From the NCBI RefSeq assembly GCF_000772965.1, contig NZ_JPVQ01000014.1, positions 1-64,000 of the forward strand: a DNA stretch of 64,000 nucleotides. The letters are read 5' to 3'. The notes beneath the pieces were generated by a model. That model saw only the letters and a program-made list of their open reading frames with translations, did no database searches and had not been told where the DNA came from. The first letter of the stretch is position 1. Each line of letters begins with the position of its first letter. Positions 42,106 through 51,968 of the stretch are shown one piece after another. The stretch is from Ureibacillus massiliensis 4400831 = CIP 108448 = CCUG 49529. Its GTDB lineage: Bacteria; Bacillota; Bacilli; Bacillales_A; Planococcaceae. The translations under genes were made by a program, and so were the position numbers.

Positions 42106-43061
42106 GATTTAACCTCCCTTACGAGTAGCTGAAAAGGTCCCCTACCTGTTTCGACTGTTTTGATAATCTTTTCATCCTTCAAAAAGTACAATTTATGATC
42201 ATCAAAGCCTGCTACAACAACTTGTTCATAAAAGGATGCAATGGCAAATGGATTTGCTCCAACTTCACATTTCCATAACAATTCTCCATTTAAATTGGTG
42301 GCATATAATTCATTGGCACCATGATTAATAATGTAAATTTCATCGTCATTTCTTGCAAAACCTACAGGCATTATGGATACATCAATTTGGCCTAGAAGCT
42401 TTCCATTTGTTAAATTAAGAACACTTACCGACTGATTTGCATGACTCCCCTCACCATGCCCACCTATCCACACTTCATTTTTTTCAGGTATGATGAGTAT
42501 TCCATTAGACGATTTTTCTATAGTCCATTCTTCTTCTATTTCCATTGTCTTGATGTTTATAATTGATAGCTTCGTGTCTTTATAATTAATGACATACAGT
42601 TGTCCATTATATGATGTCATAGACATTGGATAGTCACCTAACGTACATTCCTTAAGCAAATTCCCATGTTCATCGAAGCTCGTGACTGTATTCGTATGAC
42701 TATTTGCTAAAAACAATATTTTGTGAGCTTCATCAAAATAAGCATTGGTGATGCCTACCCCAGTATCAATGGATTTTAAATGCTTTCCAGATGAAAGTTC
42801 ATAAATATCGACCTTCGTCAGCTGATGGCCATAAAGCAATAATCGATCTTGCTGAAGAAGAACTCCACCTGTATAACTATTATCAAAAGACCATTTTGCT
42901 ATTTCTTCTCCTCTATGATCGTAAAATGCAATGGATGGATCTGAAATGTTTATTGATGCTACAAAGGACTGATGATAATTAATAGGTGTGAAGCTGTCTT
43001 TCGAACAGCCTGATATGATACTTAAAACAAAAAGTAGCGAGAATACAATTGCTTTTTTCAT
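42102..43061 (-). CDS. Beta-propeller (YVTN-like) lipoprotein
   Basis: 319-residue lipoprotein: signal peptide with lipobox ISGC (Cys19), then repeats of about 40 residues with strands such as SIAFYDHRGEEIAKW, KVDIYELSSGKHLKSID, TVTSFDEHGNLLKEC, LSIINIKTMEIEEEW, SVSVLNLTNGKLLGQID and ELYATNLNGELLWKCE, i.e. six or seven blades. No catalytic motif. First gene of the module, so possibly the ligand-binding or inhibitory partner of the kinase; that role is inference. Confidence 0.82.
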   Translation of the reverse strand: MKKAIVFSLLFVLSIISGCSKDSFTPINYHQSFVASINISDPSIAFYDHRGEEIAKWSFDNSYTGGVLLQQDRLLLYGHQLTKVDIYELSSGKHLKSIDTGVGITNAYFDEAHKILFLANSHTNTVTSFDEHGNLLKECTLGDYPMSMTSYNGQLYVINYKDTKLSIINIKTMEIEEEWTIEKSSNGILIIPEKNEVWIGGHGEGSHANQSVSVLNLTNGKLLGQIDVSIMPVGFARNDDEIYIINHGANELYATNLNGELLWKCEVGANPFAIASFYEQVVVAGFDDHKLYFLKDEKIIKTVETGRGPFQLLVREVKS

Positions 43062-43091
43062 ACGATGGACATCACCTCTACTAAAAATCTT

Positions 43092-43109
43092 ACTTCATAT
43101 TTGTGAAGT
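43092..43109. promoter_or_regulatory. Candidate operator of the propeller-RR-HK module
   Basis: Perfect inverted repeat ACTTCA-6-TGAAGT lies 31 bp before the first start codon of the module. Its size suits a dimeric regulator, but assignment to the encoded regulator is a guess. Confidence 0.35.
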
Positions 43110-43167
43110 TTAAATGAAAAAAATAGGGCAATATGTTGATACACTGCAATAAAATCATTTAAGTAAG

Positions 43168-43209
43168 AAAAAAGTAGACAAAGTCTGCTACGACTTTGTC
43201 TACTTTTTT
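43168..43209. terminator. Terminator after hemY
   Basis: Perfect 17-bp arms 43168-43184 and 43193-43209 (AAAAAAGTAGACAAAGT), usable in both directions. Confidence 0.88.
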
Positions 43210-43214
43210 AAAGC

Positions 43215-44627
43215 TTAAATAAATTGCTTTTCAAATATCGACTCAATCATTTCCAAAGCAGCCTTTTTCCCCTGCGATATGCAATCAGGTATACTGATGC
43301 CATCATAAGAGCTCCCGACCAATTTAATTTGAGGATATTCTTCAGTTAAAGACTGTTTCAACTTTTCCATTCGCGATTCATGCCCTACCGCATACTGTGG
43401 CATCGCTTGTTTCCATCGCGAAACAACTGTAAATATTGGTGATTCCATTATACCAATGGATTTTTGTAGATCGCTTAATACTGTCTTTTCAATATCAGTA
43501 TCTGACAAGTCTACAATTGCTTCATCACCGAGTCGACCAATATAAACACGGAACAAGTCGTAACCTTCTGGAGCTACATTATTCCATTTATGATTACACC
43601 ATGTACATGTTGTAATCGCGTAATTACTATTGCGTGAAACGAAAAACGTCATAGCATCCTTTTTCAGTAGATTTTCATCTCTCTTAAAAGCCATTGTCAC
43701 AGTAGCAATTGTTGAATAATTCATTTTTGGCAGTTCATCTAAAATGTTAAAATCTTTGAGAATATCTTTTGCCACATTGTATGGTGTCGTTAATATGACA
43801 GAATCACATTTTATAGGCGCCATATTATTTAAATGAATTTTATATTGTTCATTTTCTTCTTCAATCTTTTCAACTTTAACACCTTTAAAAATTGATTTAG
43901 CTTGAAGATGCGATTCCAATGATTCGATTAACGTTGCTAATCCATTATGAAATGTTTCATAGGATTCTGCGACTTTTTTATTTTCAGATTGACTTTCCTT
44001 TTTCAATCCAACTATTAGGCTTCTATGCTGTTTTTCAATCTCATAAAAATGTGGAAACATTGCCTGGATACTTAAATGATCGATATCACCAGCAAATGTA
44101 CCCGCTAGAAGCGGCTCTACAAGATTTTCAACAACTTCCTGACCAAATCTTCTTCTGAAGAAATCCCCTATTGGCTCATCCTCCACTTCCTTTTTCGGAA
44201 GTATCAGATCACCCGCAGCTCGAAGCTTTCCACTTAAAGATATTAAGCCTGAAGTCATAAAGGAGGAAACACCGAGTGGTCCACCAAACATTAAGCTATT
44301 TGGAATGGGATACAACCCACTACCTACCGCAACATACGTTTTCCCTTCGTTGTTCCTAATTAATTGATCTTCAATATCCAAATCACGTGCTAATTCTCGT
44401 ACATTCTTTGAATAGTCTAAAAAGGATTCGGGGCCTCGTTCAATAATAAAACCATCTTTCCTTAAGGTTTGTATTTTACCTCCTAGGCGTAAAGATGATT
44501 CTATTAAAATAATGTCTAACGGCAAGTTATTTTGCTCTGCTATTTTTTGCAAATAAAACGCTGCCGTTAAACCAGTTATCCCACCGCCTATAACGGCAAC
44601 TTTTTTTCTATTTAAAGTCACCTTCAT
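43215..44627 (-). CDS. hemY: Coproporphyrinogen III oxidase, oxygen-dependent (CgoX/HemY)
   Basis: FAD enzyme that in Bacillota oxidises coproporphyrinogen III to coproporphyrin III. 470 residues, equal to the B. subtilis protein as I recall it. FAD-binding VAVIGGGITGLTAAFYLQK, FIIERGPESFLDY, EPLLAGTFAGDIDHLS, and C-terminal VGSSYDGISIPDCISQGKKAA. ATG at 44627 after AGGAAG. Third gene of hemE-hemH-hemY, 10 bp after hemH. Confidence 0.95.
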   Translation of the reverse strand: MKVTLNRKKVAVIGGGITGLTAAFYLQKIAEQNNLPLDIILIESSLRLGGKIQTLRKDGFIIERGPESFLDYSKNVRELARDLDIEDQLIRNNEGKTYVAVGSGLYPIPNSLMFGGPLGVSSFMTSGLISLSGKLRAAGDLILPKKEVEDEPIGDFFRRRFGQEVVENLVEPLLAGTFAGDIDHLSIQAMFPHFYEIEKQHRSLIVGLKKESQSENKKVAESYETFHNGLATLIESLESHLQAKSIFKGVKVEKIEEENEQYKIHLNNMAPIKCDSVILTTPYNVAKDILKDFNILDELPKMNYSTIATVTMAFKRDENLLKKDAMTFFVSRNSNYAITTCTWCNHKWNNVAPEGYDLFRVYIGRLGDEAIVDLSDTDIEKTVLSDLQKSIGIMESPIFTVVSRWKQAMPQYAVGHESRMEKLKQSLTEEYPQIKLVGSSYDGISIPDCISQGKKAALEMIESIFEKQFI

Positions 44628-44640
44628 CACGCTTCCTAAA

Positions 44641-45573
44641 TTAGTTAGCTATTCTTCTAAAAATCGCATCCACCATCGCGTCGATAAATAATGGGTGTGT
44701 ATTTGGCATAGGAGGTCTACGATAATTTGCACCTAATTCTTCACATACTACTTTACACTCATAATCATTATCATATAGTACTTCTAAATGTTCTGTTACA
44801 AAGCCTACAGGTACGTAAACAAATGAACGGAATCCTTTTTCTTCAAACAATTCACGTGTTAAATCTTGAACGTCTGGTCCTAACCAAGGTTCTGGTGTTT
44901 GACCAGCTGATTGCCAGCCTACTTCAACATTTTTCACACCAGTTGCATCTTTAATCAATTTTGCTGTAGCAAATAATTGATCTTCATATGGGTCACCAGA
45001 TTGTTTGATTTTTTCCGGTAGAGAATGGTTTGAAACGATTAAACAAGCTTTTTCTCTTTCTTCTTCCGGCATTTCAGCAAATGCTGCATCCACAGCCTGT
45101 TTCCAATACTCGATAAATTTTGGTTCATCATACCATGCTTCTACAGAAGTTAATTTTAATGAGCTTCCTAATTTATCGATTGTTTCCTGTGCACGACCAT
45201 TATATGTTTTGATAGAGAAGGTTGAGAAGTGTGGAGCAAGAACAATTGAAACTGCTTCTTCAATACCGTCTTTTACCATTGCTTCTACTGCATCTTCAAT
45301 AAACGGCTCAATATGTTTTAAACCAATATATAATTTGTATTCCACTTCGTCCTGCACCTCGTTTAGACGTTCACAAAGTGCCTGAGCTTGTTTTTCTGTC
45401 ATTTTCGCAAGTGGAGATAACCCTCCAATTGCTTTATAACGACTTTTCAAATCTTCTATATGTTCTTCAGATGGTTTACGACCATGTCGAATATGTGTGT
45501 AATATCTTTCGATGTCTTCTTCTTTGTATGGCGTTCCGTATGCCATTACTAGTAGTCCATGAACTGGTTTCAA
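44641..45573 (-). CDS. hemH: Coproporphyrin III ferrochelatase (CpfC/HemH)
   Basis: Inserts Fe2+ into coproporphyrin III. 310 residues, the B. subtilis length. Starts [21 protein letters not shown], with [23 protein letters not shown] (catalytic His) and [12 protein letters not shown] (conserved Glu). The TTG at 45573 follows GAGGTG at proper distance; a GTG at 45582 falls inside that site. Confidence 0.95.
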   Translation of the reverse strand: MKPVHGLLVMAYGTPYKEEDIERYYTHIRHGRKPSEEHIEDLKSRYKAIGGLSPLAKMTEKQAQALCERLNEVQDEVEYKLYIGLKHIEPFIEDAVEAMVKDGIEEAVSIVLAPHFSTFSIKTYNGRAQETIDKLGSSLKLTSVEAWYDEPKFIEYWKQAVDAAFAEMPEEEREKACLIVSNHSLPEKIKQSGDPYEDQLFATAKLIKDATGVKNVEVGWQSAGQTPEPWLGPDVQDLTRELFEEKGFRSFVYVPVGFVTEHLEVLYDNDYECKVVCEELGANYRRPPMPNTHPLFIDAMVDAIFRRIAN

Positions 45574-45591
45574 TGTTTTCACCTCAAAATA

Positions 45592-46644
45592 TTATTGTCC
45601 TAGTTGAGCAACTTTTTCTCTACTATAATCATGTATAAATGTTGTTAGTCGTTTTAAAACTGCTGGATCCACTTCCGGGAACACACCGTGGCCCAAATTA
45701 AAAATATGACCAGGTATTTCAAGACCTTGATCAATAATATCTCTCGCACGTTGTTCAATCACTGACCAATTTGCAAGTAATAAAGTTGGATCTAAGTTTC
45801 CTTGAACAGCTTTTGTAACGCCCATTTCACGAGCTTTTCGAATCGGCATACGCCAATCTAATCCTAATACATCAATCGGAAGGTCATTCCATTCATTAAC
45901 TAAATGACTTGCCCCTACTCCAAATAATATTAATGGTACATTTTCTTTTTGTAATTCTGCAAATATTCTAGTCATAATCGGTTTAATAAACACACGATAA
46001 TCTTCAACGCTTAAAGCGCCAACCCAAGAATCAAATATTTGAATTGCTTTTGCTCCTGCCTCCACTTGCGCAGTAATATCTGCAATGACCATATCGCCTA
46101 ACTTATCCATTAAGGCAAACCATGCAACTGGCTCTGACACCATAAAGGATTTTGTTTTCGCATAGTTTCTTGAAGGTCCTCCTTCAATCATATAGCTAGC
46201 TAGTGTAAATGGTGCACCCGCAAATCCGATTAAAGGTACATTTAGCTGTTCTTCCGTTAGTAATTTAATTGTTTCCAAAACAAAAGGTGTATGCGCTTTC
46301 GGGTTAAATTCACCTAGGCGTTCAATATCCTTCATTGAACGAATTGGGTTTGAAATTACCGGTCCAACTCCTGCTTTAATTTTCACATCTACACCAATCC
46401 CAGGAAGTGGCGTTACAATATCTTTATATAAAATTGCAGCATCAACGTCATAATTTTCAACAGGTAGACGTGTCACATATGCGCACAATTCTGGTTGATG
46501 TGTAATTTCTTCTAAAGAGTATTTTTCTTTAATCGCTCTGTATTCAGGCTGTGAACGACCCGCCTGTCGCATATACCAAACAGGTGTATATTCCGTTCGT
46601 TCCCCTCTTGCAGCACGCAATAATGTGTCATTAATTGCTCTCAT
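45592..46644 (-). CDS. hemE: Uroporphyrinogen decarboxylase
   Basis: Decarboxylates uroporphyrinogen III to coproporphyrinogen III. 350 residues with [15 protein letters not shown] (active-site Arg), [29 protein letters not shown] (Asp), GLDWRMP, and [21 protein letters not shown] before the ATG. First gene of the hem operon; the promoter must lie in 46645-46900. Confidence 0.97.
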   Translation of the reverse strand: MRAINDTLLRAARGERTEYTPVWYMRQAGRSQPEYRAIKEKYSLEEITHQPELCAYVTRLPVENYDVDAAILYKDIVTPLPGIGVDVKIKAGVGPVISNPIRSMKDIERLGEFNPKAHTPFVLETIKLLTEEQLNVPLIGFAGAPFTLASYMIEGGPSRNYAKTKSFMVSEPVAWFALMDKLGDMVIADITAQVEAGAKAIQIFDSWVGALSVEDYRVFIKPIMTRIFAELQKENVPLILFGVGASHLVNEWNDLPIDVLGLDWRMPIRKAREMGVTKAVQGNLDPTLLLANWSVIEQRARDIIDQGLEIPGHIFNLGHGVFPEVDPAVLKRLTTFIHDYSREKVAQLGQ

Positions 46645-47061
46645 TTTAAACTATTTCCTTCCCTCAAAGTTTCAATGAAATTTAGTAATAATGCTTGAAA
46701 ACTCATTTTTATTCTAACTTTTAAGTTAAACCTACTTTTTTCTACTTACCATTGTTATCCGTTCTCCAATATAAACTTTTCCTATTATATTGTATAGTTT
46801 TATGGACTAAATGTCATAAAATTGTTCATTAATTAGTAACAATTCTGTTTCATTTTACTATACAAAAAACTCAATTTAATTGAAATATGATGCAAAATAT
46901 CGAACTAAATCATAGCGAATATTGACACCCAAGAAATTAACAGTACAAAAGGATTAAATGTGGATACAAGACTTATTCTATCCAATTAGAATATAATATC
47001 GGTGAGTTGATTTTATTTTATGACAAATTACTTGATATTCATTGGATCGGAGGTTAAACAA
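46645..47061. other. Divergent intergenic region hemE / hmoB
   Basis: 417 bp, AT-rich. No riboswitch, hairpin or clean Fur/PerR box seen. An open frame extension of hmoB to 47020 lies here but carries no ribosome-binding site. Confidence 0.5.
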
Positions 47062-47574
47062 GTGTACTTATATCTTACTTTTGGCACACCTGATTACATG
47101 GAGAAAATATTAAAACAACATGAAAATGAAACAATGTTTATTTTATATGGGTCAGACAAAACCGCGCTACTCCATGAAACTGAAGGGAAAACCGTATTTA
47201 CTACACCACGTAAGTTTGAGGTAATCGATTCTGTTAATGACATTCAACAAAAGGGATACTTTGTATTCAACAATATTCCTGTGGCTGATGAGGGGCGTCC
47301 AATTTTCGAACAACGTTTCCTCAACCGATCAAGAGATATCGAAAAAATGAACGGTTTTGTTGCATTTCGACTATTACGTCCGATTAAAGATGATACTTAT
47401 ATTGTGTTAACACAATGGGAAAATAAACAGGCTTTTGATGCATGGAAACAATCAAAATCCTTTGCAAATGCACATGCAAAGCCTGCTACTGCTACTGGCA
47501 TAAAAAAACAAAATATTTTCAATGCAGCTAGTTACGTAACGACATTTTCTGGAAAGCTTCCCGATAAAAAGTAA
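47062..47574 (+). CDS. hmoB: Heme-degrading monooxygenase HmoB
   Basis: ABM-fold enzyme that opens haem to release iron. The 170-residue product has an N-terminal ferredoxin-like half (VYLYLTFGTPDYMEKILKQH) and a C-terminal ABM domain with NRSRDIEKMNGFVAFRLLRP, YIVLTQWENKQAFDAWKQS and SYVTTFSG, closely like B. subtilis HmoB (YhgC), which also lies divergent from hemEHY. GTG at 47062 after GGAGG is preferred over an ATG at 47020 because it matches the family start. Confidence 0.9.
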   Translation: MYLYLTFGTPDYMEKILKQHENETMFILYGSDKTALLHETEGKTVFTTPRKFEVIDSVNDIQQKGYFVFNNIPVADEGRPIFEQRFLNRSRDIEKMNGFVAFRLLRPIKDDTYIVLTQWENKQAFDAWKQSKSFANAHAKPATATGIKKQNIFNAASYVTTFSGKLPDKK

Positions 47575-47618
47575 ACATACAGTAACGCCCTCCCCTTCTC
47601 AAAGCTGGCGTCAAATAC

Positions 47619-47662
47619 AAAAAGGACCAGAATTTTTAAAGCTTTCTGGTCCCCCTATTTTT
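47619..47662. terminator. Bidirectional terminator hmoB / cyclodeaminase-like gene
   Basis: Perfect arms GGACCAGAA (47624-47632) and TTCTGGTCC (47644-47652), T tracts on both sides. Confidence 0.8.
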
Positions 47663-48644
47663 ACACTTCAATTGCTAACCCTTTATTTAAATCTATCGCT
47701 TTTTTATAGACACCTTTTGCTACGGCTAAATCGTAATAGGATGCTCCGACTGATTTAAAGAAGGTGATTTCTTCTTTATTTTCTCTGCCTTTTAATTGCC
47801 CACTAACTAATGATTCTAGTTCACCATACACACTGGTGAATGACCATACTCCATTTTCCTCAGCATCTATTAATTCTCCCGCTTCGTCTTTTGCACCATG
47901 AATGTCATCAACGACAATTTTCGAAGACTTTGAAATGGTCGTTCGATCAATCTCATGCATATGAGGCAAATAGGAGCCTACACCATTCACATGCGTTCCT
48001 GGTCTTAAAAACTTGCCATCAAACACTGGTGTATTCGATTTTGTTGCACAGCATACAATATCTGCGCTACTAACAGCTTCATTCACACTTGATGCAATTA
48101 CAATTGGAATATCTACGCCAAATCCTTTTAATTTTTCACTAAATTGATGTGCTTTTTCAATTGTTCTGTTAAATAAAAGGAGTTGATTGATATTTCGAAT
48201 AGCTAAAACACCGATAGTTTGTTCAAAAGCCATTTCACCTGTGCCAATTACCGTTAATATATTAGCATCTTTTCTTGCAAGTGAATCGGTTGCTAAGGCA
48301 GTCATTGCACCTGTTCGAAGTCTTGTTAAATAGGAAGCATTCATGACTGCAAGATGTTCCCCATTTTCAGTACTTGTTAATACAATAATACCTTGTGTTG
48401 TAGGGAGCCCCTTTGATGGGTTGTTAGGGAAAATCGTAACAACCTTTACTGCCGCCACATCATTTTCTAAATCAGCACTCGGCATATAAATGGATGTTGC
48501 ACCCTTCTGCGGAAACTCCAATACTGTTCGATGTGGCGATTGCACCTTACTTTCTACTTTCGCTAATAGAGTATCTCGTACATCCTTTATGGCATCTTTC
48601 ATATGGTAAAAACTCATAATCTCTTTTTGATTTAGAACGATCAA
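47661..48644 (-). CDS. Ornithine cyclodeaminase/mu-crystallin family protein
   Basis: 327-residue Rossmann protein: N-terminal dimer domain with [31 protein letters not shown] and [17 protein letters not shown], then NAD(P) site [14 protein letters not shown] and LLFNRT, ending [15 protein letters not shown]. Members include ornithine cyclodeaminase, ketimine reductases, alanine dehydrogenase and opine-forming enzymes, so the reaction is open. TTG at 48644 after GGGGTG is preferred; a GTG at 48653 sits inside that site. Probably cotranscribed with the transporter gene before it. Confidence 0.85.
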   Translation of the reverse strand: MIVLNQKEIMSFYHMKDAIKDVRDTLLAKVESKVQSPHRTVLEFPQKGATSIYMPSADLENDVAAVKVVTIFPNNPSKGLPTTQGIIVLTSTENGEHLAVMNASYLTRLRTGAMTALATDSLARKDANILTVIGTGEMAFEQTIGVLAIRNINQLLLFNRTIEKAHQFSEKLKGFGVDIPIVIASSVNEAVSSADIVCCATKSNTPVFDGKFLRPGTHVNGVGSYLPHMHEIDRTTISKSSKIVVDDIHGAKDEAGELIDAEENGVWSFTSVYGELESLVSGQLKGRENKEEITFFKSVGASYYDLAVAKGVYKKAIDLNKGLAIEV

Positions 48645-48674
48645 TTGACACACCCCGATGACATTAAAATTTTT

Positions 48675-50017
48675 TTAATTTATTACTGTAGTTTCATTGT
48701 TTTCTACTATGGATTTTTCTATTGAATTCTCCTCTTCGAACTCATCTAGCTCTTGATTGCTCTTCTCTTTTACCGCCCAAACTGCCAACAATGAAATAAG
48801 AGAAGTCAAAATAATATACAACGCTACTGGGATATAGGAATTGTGAACTGTACAAGTAGTGCAGTCGCCACTAACGGCGCTGTACCACCTGCAACAGCCG
48901 CACCAATTTGATAACCTAAAGATACTCCAGTATAACGAACTTTCGCATCAAAAATTTCAGAAAACATCGTACCTAACACAGCTGTAATCGGTGCCCAAAT
49001 AATCCCCAATCCTAAAATTGTAGCTATTAGCAAAGTTGCAAAGGTTCTTTGTTCTAATAACCAGAAATACGGGAATGCATAGAGTAGCATCGCAACTGTT
49101 CCAAAAATGTAAACCTTCTTACGGCCAAACTTGTCAGAAAGCCCACCCATAAACGGCATAAGAATTGTTGTAATAATTGTAGCAATCATGACCGCTACCA
49201 ATACTTCCGTGTTAGAGAACCCTAAATTGTTCGTACCATAAGAAACGATGAAGGTAGCAAAAATGTAAAATGGCGCTGTTTCTACAACTTTACCACCTAC
49301 TGCAATAAATACTTCCTTCCATTGAGTTTTAAAAATATCAACGATTGGCAATTTAGGTATATTTCCAGATTCTTGTACCTTTTTAAAGGATGGTGTCTCA
49401 TCAAGTCCTTTACGTATCCAAAGCCCAAAAACAACTAATAATGCACTAGCAATGAAAGGTATTCTCCAGCCCCATGCTACAAAGGCTTCAGGTGAAACAA
49501 CGGAAGTAATAAAGGTTAATGCCCCAGACCCTAGAAACATCCCGATTGTTACCCCCATCTGTGGGAAGGCACCAAAAAAGCCACGTTTGTCTTTAGGGGC
49601 ATATTCAACCGCAAGTAATACTGATCCTCCCCATTCACCCCCGATACCAATACCTTGTATTAATCGCAGTGTAATTAAAAGTATAGGAGCAGCAACACCA
49701 ATCGCTTCATAAGTCGGGAGTAGTCCCATTAAAACTGTTGCAACTCCCATTATTGTGAGTGTTAAAACAAGTGTTTTTTTCCGTCCAATTCTATCCCCAA
49801 TATGACTGAAAATGATTCCACCTAACGGACGAATAAAGAATGCTAAAGCAAATGATGCATAGGCCAACATTAAACCAACAGTCGGATCCTCAGCTGCAAA
49901 GAACATTTGGTTAAATACCAGTGCGGCAACAGTACCATAAAGGAAATAATCAAACCATTCAATCGAACTACCTACTAAACTAGCGATCCAAACTCTCGTC
50001 ATTTGACTTTTACTCAC
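48675..50017 (-). pseudogene. MHS-family (MFS) metabolite:H+ symporter, C-terminal frameshift
   Basis: The intact part encodes 397 residues of a metabolite:H+ symporter: SSIEWFDYFLYG, GGIIFSHIGDRIGRKKTL, GIGIGGEWGGSVLLAVEYAP and GGLSDKFGRKKV. Near 48840 the frame slips: it ends VQFTIPISQ at 48824, whereas the -1 frame continues NSYIPVALYIILTSLISLLA plus an acidic tail ending at 48675. One added base restores 447 residues, a usual length, with helix 12. GTG start after AAGGAGG. Substrate unknown. The truncated protein might be non-functional, or the deletion could be an assembly error. Confidence 0.82.
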
Positions 50018-50227
50018 AATAATCCTCCTTATTTTTTATAAATTGAAGTGCTACTTTAATTTTTGGATAAAAAAATAAATAAAATTGCGGTGAATTAAAG
50101 CAACACTTTAAATCTACAATTAAATTATTATTCTATTCTTATTTTTCAGTCAATATTTTAATTTTAGTTTGAGTATAAAATAATACTAGAGTATAATTTT
50201 TTTAATTATTTTTTAGGATGTGTTCGT

Positions 50228-50725
50228 ATGACAATTGGTGAACAGCTACGATATTTAAGAAAAACACATAAAATGACCTTGAAAACTCTTTCTGAAAAAA
50301 CAGGTGTTTCCATAAGCTTCTTATCACAGGTTGAAAGGAATAAATGCAATGTGACATTGGAGTCATTAAGGAAAATAAGTGATGCCCTTAATGTTAATCC
50401 AAGTATATTTTTCGCTAACAGTAAACATGATAGTTCAACTAATAATTTTCCCTTTTTTTATGAAGACTTATCAAAGAATATTAAAGGTGCATCCTTCCAT
50501 CCAATTCTCGTAACTCTCCAACCAAAAGAAAATCAAGGCACTGAATTTACCCATTTTGGCCATGAATTTATTTATGTTTTATCTGGTGTCCTAACTGTTT
50601 CAATTGAAGGGAAAATATACGAATTAAATGAAAGGGATTCCATTATGCTAGATTCAAGCAAAAATCATTACTGGTGGAATAGTAGTAATACAGATGTTCA
50701 ATTTATCCTTGTTTCAACTCTATAA
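50228..50725 (+). CDS. XRE-family regulator with cupin domain
   Basis: 165 residues: helix-turn-helix at about 5-60 (IGEQLRYLRKTHKMTLKTLSEK, in outline; TGVSISFLSQVER) and a cupin at about 95-160 (GTEFTHFGHEFIYVLSGVLTVSIEGK in outline, SIMLDSSKNHYWWNSS). This class senses a small ligand and controls adjacent genes. It is divergent from the transporter/cyclodeaminase pair and is the likely regulator of it. Confidence 0.9.
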   Translation: MTIGEQLRYLRKTHKMTLKTLSEKTGVSISFLSQVERNKCNVTLESLRKISDALNVNPSIFFANSKHDSSTNNFPFFYEDLSKNIKGASFHPILVTLQPKENQGTEFTHFGHEFIYVLSGVLTVSIEGKIYELNERDSIMLDSSKNHYWWNSSNTDVQFILVSTL

Positions 50726-50726
50726 A

Positions 50727-50773
50727 TGAAAAATCCTAATCGTAAGAAAGACTCTTATGATTAGGATTTTTCC
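50727..50773. terminator. Bidirectional terminator XRE-cupin / ecsB
   Basis: Perfect 14-bp arms 50728-50741 and 50759-50772 (GAAAAATCCTAATC). Confidence 0.85.
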
Positions 50774-50774
50774 A

Positions 50775-51968
50775 TTATTGATTTGGATTTTTTGTTAAAT
50801 AAAATGTAAGCTCACTTATTAACAATATTAAAAGTGGTGGTACATAAAAAAGCGCATCTCCAATAGAACATAATAAAACAATCACTGCCTGTATAACTAT
50901 GAAAACACGAATTAATTTTTGTACAGCTTTTACTCTGGAATCTTTTGCTATAGGGAAAAGCATGTCCATTCGAAAATCACTAGAGGACAACAGAGCGTAT
51001 TTTAATTGAATTGTAGTAGCAAATGCTAATGCAGCAGTGACGATTAATATTACTATTGGAATTTCCACAAATGCTGCAACGAGGGCAGAAATTGCCGTAA
51101 GTCTTACCCATAAGTAAAAATGATCATCTGTTCGTACAAAAGTGCGGAATACTAAATAACCTTGTGTATTGTTTTTTGTGTAAGGCACAAAGAAATAAAT
51201 AAAATTCAACCAAGAGCGTTTACGAATCGCACCTTTTAAATGAGGAACATCTGTAAAATAATTCGCAAATCGATAAAATGCCTTCATCCGATTTTCTTCT
51301 AGTTTTACAAAATGCTCATACGGAATAGGTTGCTCCTTCACGCTACGTTTCCAACTAAAATAATAAAATATTAGTAAAGCCAGATATAACAGGGTAAGTG
51401 GATAAAATTCCGTTAAAATCGTTTGTATCGCTAAAATTGAAAAAACAATTCGAATGAAACGATCGAGTATTACGTTTTTCCCCCGTATTGCATACCTGAA
51501 ATTAAATTCAATTTGAACGTTTAAATATTTCAACACAATGACTAATGCTAACCCAATCCAGACTTGTGTTGGTGTTAACTCAGTCACCTTATTGAGTAAT
51601 GGAATTCCAATAATATAAACAACTGAAACGGTTAAAATTTGAGACCAAAATGTCCAATTTAGTGCTTTTTTAAAATAATTCTCCATTTCCAGCTCTAAAG
51701 GTAATAAATACACCTGATCAGGCTCTCGAAGCAATGTGACAGGGCGACTAAAACCTAAAATTAGCCCAACAATGATTGCGATTAACCATTCAGCAGGAAA
51801 TTGATTTTCAACGATTTTTAGCCATTCACTATATTGATATCCAACTGCCCCTATGACAAATACCATCACCAAAGCCAAATGCCCAGTAAAAACGAAGCGC
51901 ATATATTTTTGGACTTCATTGAGATAATATTGAAACCTTTTCGCCCAAACATGTGACAAACTATTCAT
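50775..51968 (-). CDS. ecsB: ABC transporter permease EcsB
   Basis: Membrane subunit of the Ecs transporter, linked in B. subtilis to sigma-W signalling, intramembrane proteolysis, competence and protein secretion. 397 residues, several paired hydrophobic helices (about 25-45, 58-75, 108-130, 288-325, 350-390) and basic cytosolic segments. Follows ecsA with an 8-bp overlap. Substrate unknown. Confidence 0.9.
   Translation of the reverse strand: MNSLSHVWAKRFQYYLNEVQKYMRFVFTGHLALVMVFVIGAVGYQYSEWLKIVENQFPAEWLIAIIVGLILGFSRPVTLLREPDQVYLLPLELEMENYFKKALNWTFWSQILTVSVVYIIGIPLLNKVTELTPTQVWIGLALVIVLKYLNVQIEFNFRYAIRGKNVILDRFIRIVFSILAIQTILTEFYPLTLLYLALLIFYYFSWKRSVKEQPIPYEHFVKLEENRMKAFYRFANYFTDVPHLKGAIRKRSWLNFIYFFVPYTKNNTQGYLVFRTFVRTDDHFYLWVRLTAISALVAAFVEIPIVILIVTAALAFATTIQLKYALLSSSDFRMDMLFPIAKDSRVKAVQKLIRVFIVIQAVIVLLCSIGDALFYVPPLLILLISELTFYLTKNPNQ

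Noticed and set aside
46645-46990. Fur/PerR box before hemE or hmoB
   Set aside because: No stretch has a convincing symmetric match; expectation from function alone is not evidence.
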